Assembly: GCF_017641085.1 (NCBI RefSeq) | Contig: NZ_JAEPPI010000001.1 | Coordinates: forward strand, 1,541,421-1,605,420 | Reading direction: 5' to 3' | DNA length: 64,000 nucleotides | Source: Gracilimonas sp. | GTDB taxonomy: Bacteria > Bacteroidota > Rhodothermia > Balneolales > Balneolaceae | In this document: piece after piece, positions 58,915 to 64,000 of the stretch | Layout: each line of letters opens with the position of its first letter | Position numbering within the stretch: position 1 is the stretch's first letter | Notes under the pieces: model-generated | Told to the model about the DNA's origin: nothing | The model's database searches: none | The model's input: the letters and a program-made list of their open reading frames with translations, nothing else | Translations under genes and position numbers: made by a program

Positions 58915-59877
58915 ATGGCAGACAATCAAAACATATCGCCCGATGATCAGGACCGTCAACTGGCTCGAATTATTGGAGAGGCATTGCCTGATTTAGCGGT
59001 TTTGGAGAATACTTCAAACCCTTTGCTTTCCCAGTTGTTTGCCTACAAAAGTTCGGCAAGCCAACCGGTTGAACCGATAAGCTCAGAAGCTGTGTGGGAT
59101 TCAATTCAATCCGAGATAAATGAATCCTCGGGTTCTGCCCGCATTTTACATTTCTCCCCGACAATCCGGAGATATGCTGTCGCAGCAGCTGTGGTGATGG
59201 TTGCCTTAGTAGGAAGCTTCTTCTATCAACAACTGACGGCACCAACCCTGGTTGGGGAAAGTTTTGCTACAGCAGAAACCTTGACCTTACCGGACGGTTC
59301 TGCCGTCACTCTTCGCCCCTACTCTGCCTTATTCGCCGTGGATGTTTCTAATGAGTCAGCCAAATACAAACTGACGGGAGAAGCGTATTTTGAGGTATCC
59401 CACGATCCTTCCCGAACATTTTCGGTTCGTACCGACCAGTCCGAAGTGCGTGTATTGGGAACCAAGTTCATACTCAGTGACTGGGGTAGCACTTCCACGG
59501 TATACCTGCAGGAAGGCCGAATTCAATACACAGCACTTAACAGCCGACAATCGGTTCAACTGGAACCGGGACAAACTTCTTCCATCAGTGAAACCACGGC
59601 CACTCCGCAAGTAACCACTACAGAAGAAACTCCCTTTACTGACTGGCTGAATAATGAACTCGTATTTCAAAACAAACCGGTTCAATCGGTATTTAATGAA
59701 CTGGATCAGCATTTCAACATCACCATTCAGGCGCAACCTGACATTCTTCAGGAAAATCTGAGTGGCTCTATTCCTCTCGACAATCTTGAATCCGTACTCA
59801 AAGATCTTGAGTTGGTTCTCGGCGGTAATTTCTCAGAAACCGGGCAAAATTCATACGTTTTCAAACCGAATTCCTAA
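58915..59877 (+). CDS. FecR-family anti-sigma factor
   Basis: 320 residues. A cytoplasmic N-terminus (about 1-82), one membrane segment (YAVAAAVVMVALVGSFFYQQ, about 87-106), then a periplasmic FecR domain (TLPDGSAVTLRPYSALFAV, YKLTGEAYFEVSHDPSRTFSV, VLGTKF) and a C-terminal DUF4974/STN-like region (FQNKPVQSVFNELDQHFNITI). It relays the receptor signal to the sigma factor at 56863. It overlaps the receptor gene by one base (TAATG). Confidence 0.92.
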   Translation: MADNQNISPDDQDRQLARIIGEALPDLAVLENTSNPLLSQLFAYKSSASQPVEPISSEAVWDSIQSEINESSGSARILHFSPTIRRYAVAAAVVMVALVGSFFYQQLTAPTLVGESFATAETLTLPDGSAVTLRPYSALFAVDVSNESAKYKLTGEAYFEVSHDPSRTFSVRTDQSEVRVLGTKFILSDWGSTSTVYLQEGRIQYTALNSRQSVQLEPGQTSSISETTATPQVTTTEETPFTDWLNNELVFQNKPVQSVFNELDQHFNITIQAQPDILQENLSGSIPLDNLESVLKDLELVLGGNFSETGQNSYVFKPNS

Positions 59878-62516
59878 TGAGAGACCAATGGCGTGTTTTA
59901 TTATTTGGTATGATCGTTTGTCTCGGCTTAACCCGGCAGGCATACGCTCAGTACGACTTTGAGCAGTCTTCGGTTCTCGAAATCATCCGCGAAATTGAAG
60001 ACAACGAAGTATACCGGTTTCTATACCGGGAATCGCAACTCACCGGCATCAGCTTAAGCTTTTCGGCTACCTCTGCCACTATTATTGATTCACTGCGAAC
60101 CCATTTATATAACGTTAATATTGCCATAGAAGCTGATACTTCCAGAAAGCAGATTATTCTCTACAAGCAGACCACATCTTCTTCCCAAAAGTTATCCGTT
60201 ACAGGTCAGGTTGTGGATGCCAGAACCGGTGAACGACTTCCCTTTGCTACTATATTCTACGACATAAACGGGCGAAAGCAAGGAGTGGCAGCCAATGCAT
60301 CGGGGGTATTCAACATTAAAGAGACCTACTCAGGAAGATCGGTTACTTTACATTGCTCCTTCCTTGGTTATGAAAACGGTCGCATAAAGCTTAGCATGGA
60401 TGAGCAAACTGCTTTCAGGGATCTCACCTTTCGCCTGCAACCGGTTGCTCTGCAATCAAATGATATCATCGTAACCGGATTTACCTATCCGGCCGGTTCC
60501 GATAGCATCTATCGTAATTTTGTAAATGCCGGGATACTCAATCCTTTAGGTGAAAACAATACCACCAAAGCCTTGCAGGCACTGCCGGCCGTAACCAATG
60601 GAACGGCTTTGAATAACGGAATTAACGTGCGTGGCAGCTCCGCTGATGCCACTCATATTCTGCTGGATGGTATTACCATTTATAATCAAAGTCACCTGTT
60701 TGGGCTTCTGGACAGCTTTAATCCCAATGCCCTGCAAACCTCCGGTTTCTTCTATGATGTGACCCCGGCCCAGTTTCAATCCTCTCCCGGCGGCACTATC
60801 AACATGTTGACTAAGACCGGCTCATTGAATGATTTTAGTGCTTCTGCCGGACTTAGTAACACGGCCTTCAATGCAACATTGCAGGGGCCTGTTTCTTCAG
60901 GTAAAAGCAGCTGGCTGCTTTCCGCTCGTACTTCCTACATGAATTCCCTAAACTGGTTCCGCAATGATGACCTGATTGCCTACGGACTAAATATCGATCG
61001 ACCCAACAGCCTTGCCGGCGATGATGTAACGGACATTGACTCTCGACTGGTTTTTCCGGGCAGTTACGATGCTTCATTCTTCGACCTGCATGGAAAGATG
61101 TATGTTGAATTCGGAAACGGAAGCCGGCTAATTGCCGGAGCCTATTATGGTGCCGATGATGTCTCTCAGGATGCAGAGCGGCTGGTGAGAAGGTTCAACC
61201 CAAATGCTCCATCCCAGCGCTTTAGTTTGGAAGAAGTACACACGCTAAATAAGTGGGGAAATTTCAGTTCCAGTTTAGCCTATAAATCGCCGGTTTCTGA
61301 ACGGATCTACAGCAGCTCTTTAGCAGCGGTTAGCATATACAATTCCGAATTCAGTAAAGATGACTTTGTTTATAACCGGATTCAGGAAAACGGTGCCAAC
61401 ATACAGGTTTTCACTTATCCGCTTCAAAACCAAAGCGTGTTCAATGAAATTAAGCTGGATCAGACATTTGATCTGGTGCTGCCAAATACCCAATGGACTG
61501 TGGGGGCTTCCTACCAATATTTCCTGGGGGAATATTTCGAAGAATCCTTCGACCGGCCGGGATTTTTCACCACCTTTGAGTCGGGCTTAGCCGACCTATA
61601 CGCCCAGCTTGATTTTACCTCACTGGATGTAATGAATGTACATTTCGGATCTCGACTGCACTACTACACCAATGGAGATTATCTATACTACTCGCCTCGG
61701 TTAAAGCTCAAGTTCTTAAACGAACGAGCCATCTCCCTTGGTCTTGGATACAGTCGAAATTACCAGTTTACCCATCGGCTCTCATTCTATAATATCAGCA
61801 GTCCCGACGTATGGATTATCAGTACGAAGGAACAGCCACCCACTACTTCCGATTACTTCACAGCCGGCCTGTATTTCCGGTTTCTTGATAACACCCTTTT
61901 CCAGGTGGAGGGATATCATAAATCTCTCATAAACGCCCGATTATTCGACATCAATGCCCAAACCCTTACCAATAGTTTTAATGCGCCTCCCTGGTTTTAC
62001 GGGAATGATGGAACTGCAAAAGGACTGGAGCTTTTACTTAAAAACCGGTTTCAGAAGCTAACGCTTACTCATTCATATGCTCTTTCTGAATCCACCTTCC
62101 GGAATCCGGATATATTTGATGGAGAGGAGTTTTATACCGAATGGGACCGCACACACAGCTTCCATTCTGCCGTTGAGTACAGGATTATCCCAAACTTGAA
62201 GACGTTCCTGCGCCTCACACTTGCTTCCGGCACCCCAAATCGCCTTCACTTTCTGCAGATTGAAGAACAGGAGCGACTGGGAAATTATCGAAGAGTGGAT
62301 GCAGGATTTGAGTATAAAGCAGAATTAGACGGAGTAGTGATGGAAATCGGGGCGTCTGTATTTAACTTGTTTGATCATCAAAGTACCTGGTATCGAGAAT
62401 TGGATCTGGTAATTGACACCTCGGTTCCTCCTTCTCAACGCCGCCTCAGCTCCCAGGCCGTGAATGTCTATGATTTAGGAATTCAGCCCTCTTTTAATAT
62501 GATGGTCAGGTTTTAA
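59877..62516 (+). CDS. TonB-dependent receptor with STN signalling domain
   Basis: 879 residues. Signal peptide (to about QAYAQ); STN domain (about 26-97: YDFEQSSVLEIIREIEDNEVYRFLYRES ...); carboxypeptidase-regulatory-like domain (about 107-190: VTGQVVDARTGERLPFATIFYDI); plug (about 195-330: NALQAL-type PAVTNGTALNNGINVRGSSADATHILLDGITIYNQSHLFG); then a beta barrel ending in NMMVRF. It imports a bulky nutrient in a TonB-driven way and signals through FecR to the ECF sigma. The substrate is unknown. Confidence 0.92.
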   Translation: MRDQWRVLLFGMIVCLGLTRQAYAQYDFEQSSVLEIIREIEDNEVYRFLYRESQLTGISLSFSATSATIIDSLRTHLYNVNIAIEADTSRKQIILYKQTTSSSQKLSVTGQVVDARTGERLPFATIFYDINGRKQGVAANASGVFNIKETYSGRSVTLHCSFLGYENGRIKLSMDEQTAFRDLTFRLQPVALQSNDIIVTGFTYPAGSDSIYRNFVNAGILNPLGENNTTKALQALPAVTNGTALNNGINVRGSSADATHILLDGITIYNQSHLFGLLDSFNPNALQTSGFFYDVTPAQFQSSPGGTINMLTKTGSLNDFSASAGLSNTAFNATLQGPVSSGKSSWLLSARTSYMNSLNWFRNDDLIAYGLNIDRPNSLAGDDVTDIDSRLVFPGSYDASFFDLHGKMYVEFGNGSRLIAGAYYGADDVSQDAERLVRRFNPNAPSQRFSLEEVHTLNKWGNFSSSLAYKSPVSERIYSSSLAAVSIYNSEFSKDDFVYNRIQENGANIQVFTYPLQNQSVFNEIKLDQTFDLVLPNTQWTVGASYQYFLGEYFEESFDRPGFFTTFESGLADLYAQLDFTSLDVMNVHFGSRLHYYTNGDYLYYSPRLKLKFLNERAISLGLGYSRNYQFTHRLSFYNISSPDVWIISTKEQPPTTSDYFTAGLYFRFLDNTLFQVEGYHKSLINARLFDINAQTLTNSFNAPPWFYGNDGTAKGLELLLKNRFQKLTLTHSYALSESTFRNPDIFDGEEFYTEWDRTHSFHSAVEYRIIPNLKTFLRLTLASGTPNRLHFLQIEEQERLGNYRRVDAGFEYKAELDGVVMEIGASVFNLFDHQSTWYRELDLVIDTSVPPSQRRLSSQAVNVYDLGIQPSFNMMVRF

Positions 62517-62712
62517 AGGTGTTAGGTGTTAGGTGGTAGGTTTTAGTTAGACATTTAGAGCGATAGAGATCAACCTTTGCCCTGAAATGTTTACCAAGCA
62601 TTGAATAGTAAGGATCCTTCTCACTTACCATCCCAACCCTATTTCAAACATCCATTCGCTCAGTATGACGTCCCTAACTAACACCTAACACCTAACACCT
62701 TACGACTAAAAC
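62517..62712. repeat. Inverted heptad arrays (GTGTTAG family) around a mixed core, between convergent genes
   Basis: Left arm at 62517-62551 (GGTGTTA units ending TTTTAGTTAG) starts right after the TonB-receptor stop. The right arm at 62668-62712 is its reverse complement (CTAACTAACACC units, then GACTAAAACC). In the core a GGATCCTTC ... ATTCGCTCAGTATGACGT motif resembles a widespread intergenic repeat of this phylum (from memory), apparently split by extra sequence. Confidence 0.8.
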
Positions 62713-62720
62713 CTTCCACC

Positions 62721-63101
62721 CTAAACAACCGCATCCACCTCAATTTCTACTATTAAATCCGGATGGATAAGCCGGGAAACCTCCACCAGTGTAGCTGCAG
62801 GTTTAACTTCCCCGAAAAACTTCTGATGGGCTCTCCCGAATTCCTCCCATTGGTCTATATCAGTAATAAAAGTCCTCGTCCGAACTACATCATTCAGAGA
62901 AGCACCGGCTTTCTTCAGTGCCCTCTCAATATTCAGGATACATTGTTTGGTCTGAAGATAGAGGTCATCTTTTCCCACTACATCCCCGTTTTTATCAATA
63001 CCCGTTGTGCCCGATACAAAAATCTGATTTCCGGTCTTCACCGCTCTACTGTATCCTACTTTAGCTTCCCACTCCGCCCCGGAGGATATATTCGTTCGCA
63101 T
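62721..63101 (-). CDS. RidA/YjgF-family imine deaminase
   Basis: 126 residues. VGYSRAVKTGNQIFVSGTTG at 15-34, a middle segment, and ALKKAGASLNDVVRTRTFITDI near 61-82 with the conserved Arg. The C-terminal PAATLVEVSRLIHPDLIVEIEVDAV carries the Arg/Glu region; it differs from RidA itself at the R-x-L-P segment (RLIHPD). It probably hydrolyses reactive enamines/imines or a related substrate. A single gene, convergent with the TonB receptor across the heptad block. Confidence 0.85.
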   Translation of the reverse strand: MRTNISSGAEWEAKVGYSRAVKTGNQIFVSGTTGIDKNGDVVGKDDLYLQTKQCILNIERALKKAGASLNDVVRTRTFITDIDQWEEFGRAHQKFFGEVKPAATLVEVSRLIHPDLIVEIEVDAVV

Positions 63102-63214
63102 TTTTTCTTTACCTGAGTTCTGAATAATTTATTTAAAGTTCATCGTTTTATGAATATCAGAGCGAGTTTTAAACCCAAATATACTATCGTTTTCCGGGAC
63201 CTTCCTGATTTGGC

Positions 63215-63673
63215 CTAGGCTACAAGAATCGGGTGATCTTCTTCTTTGAATAACTGCTTGAGATAAGCTATCGCTTTTTCTTTGTCCTGATATTTAGTGT
63301 CAATAAGGTAGGCTTTGGGATTCCCCAAAACTTTGCCGGTAGCACTGAATTGCCAATACCGATCTGTAAAACAAAGTTCCTCCATATCTTTATAATAAAT
63401 GACTTTTGAATTAATCACTCCATAGCGGGTCATCTTTTCGTTGTCAAATTCAATATGGTGACGAAAGCTATAAAACATAGTATATAGCATACCTAGACAA
63501 AAAAGAATCATAATTGCTCCAAAAAGAAGCGCCTGGTTTTTGCCCATATATTCCCACAACTCTGTCATTCCATAGAAAAGATAACCGACAGCACCAATAC
63601 AGATAACCCCTGCTATCAGCTGATAAATTTTCCATCCCTTTTTTACCTCAAGTACTACTTTTTCATTTTTCAT
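63215..63673 (-). CDS. Small membrane protein with PH-like domain
   Basis: 152 residues from ATG 63673 (MKNEKVVLEVKKGWK); the frame is open to 63823, but that part is unrelated-looking. Two adjacent membrane spans (about 18-40 and 50-68), then a soluble C-terminal part with strands (HIEFDNEKMTRYGVINSKVIYYKDMEEL, YLIDTKYQDKEKAIAYLKQLF) like a bacterial PH-type domain. Function unknown; it is common in this phylum as an uncharacterised gene. Confidence 0.55.
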   Translation of the reverse strand: MKNEKVVLEVKKGWKIYQLIAGVICIGAVGYLFYGMTELWEYMGKNQALLFGAIMILFCLGMLYTMFYSFRHHIEFDNEKMTRYGVINSKVIYYKDMEELCFTDRYWQFSATGKVLGNPKAYLIDTKYQDKEKAIAYLKQLFKEEDHPILVA

Positions 63674-63820
63674 TGTACCCTTAATTAATTGGTGTTTCTG
63701 TAAAATAAGCCTCCTCTGGAAGATGTCAATACAGAAGGGCTTTTTTACTGAGTATATAGATTCTCGTTCGAACCGGAGAAACTGGTAAGAAATACTTGTC
63801 GAGACCTTTTCGAAACGACC

Positions 63821-64000
63821 CACCTCCCTACCGGCAGGCAGGCCCCAACCCTCCCTATTGCGCTGCGCTTATATGGAGGGGGCGCTTAATTAAAGAGTAT
63901 TCCCATAACCTATATCTTTCTCGCCACACCAACTCTTACCAACGAGTCCTCTTTCCCTGCGGCCACAGATAAGAGTTCAAATGTACTACAGGCGCGCCGG
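63821..64000. repeat. Intergenic repeat-like block at the window end
   Basis: CCTACCGGCAGGCAGG is followed by CCCTCCC ... GGAGGGG (arms near 63851 and 63877) around a TATTGCGCTGCGCTTAT core. Further on, AACTCTTA (63928) and TAAGAGTT (63970) pair over 35 bases. It looks like a dispersed palindromic repeat, but only this copy is in the window. Confidence 0.45.

Overview
The window looks like chromosomal DNA of a moderate-GC member of the Bacteroidota/Balneolota side of the FCB group; Balneolaceae is my best guess, by inference. Pointers are a FecR/ECF-sigma/TonB-receptor module with an STN domain, several secreted YceI and beta-barrel proteins, a WlbB-type acetyltransferase, HisN and HisI, and a membrane-anchored MutS-like ATPase. 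No rRNA or CRISPR array is present. One tRNA gene (Asn, GTT) is visible.

Layout. 1-16.8 kb: ordinary, densely packed chromosome (M1-like protein, hisN, two YceI genes, porin, MutS-like ATPase, acyltransferase, Smr, Dabb, folE-cysS-yidD-hisI, AhpD-like, a thioredoxin/outer-membrane-protein pair, DUF3179, TIGR02206, DUF6265). 16.9-17.5 kb: an AraC-type regulator gene lacking its 5' end, which I read as the left scar of an acquired region. 17.5-46.2 kb: an AT-richer accessory block in which almost every gene from about 44.8 to 18.9 kb is on the minus strand with tiny gaps. At its right edge sits a divergent WYL-domain regulator. 46.3-48.4 kb: tRNA-Asn, truA, guaC. 48.4-52.9 kb: a cluster of about 112-118 bp palindromic repeats around an IS200/IS605-like (RAYT) transposase gene, with DinB and penicillin-acylase genes between. 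53-64 kb: M16 protease, M23 protease, ECF sigma, acidic lipoprotein, FecR, TonB receptor, RidA and a small membrane protein.

The accessory block is a defence island. In transcription order it holds: a small basic ORF, an AAA ATPase with an unrecognised partner, an ArdC-like antirestriction protein, a PLD/SNF2 helicase with an Eco57I-class methyltransferase, a KAP NTPase with two zinc-binding proteins, DarT/DarG, a frameshifted DUF4145-like gene, then a five-gene operon. That operon encodes a giant RecQ-like helicase, a tail-anchored coiled-coil protein, a McrB with several reader-like modules, McrC and a small unknown protein. It is the best candidate for an undescribed composite (type IV-like) defence system. 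The WYL protein and the nested palindrome in front of it suggest common control.

Two repeat themes run through the window. Heptanucleotide tandem arrays, different in sequence at each place, sit at gene ends. Two of these sets are inverted pairs that fill the gaps between convergent genes from stop codon to stop codon. The REP-like palindromes occur only next to the transposase gene, and one of them even supplies the transposase stop codon.
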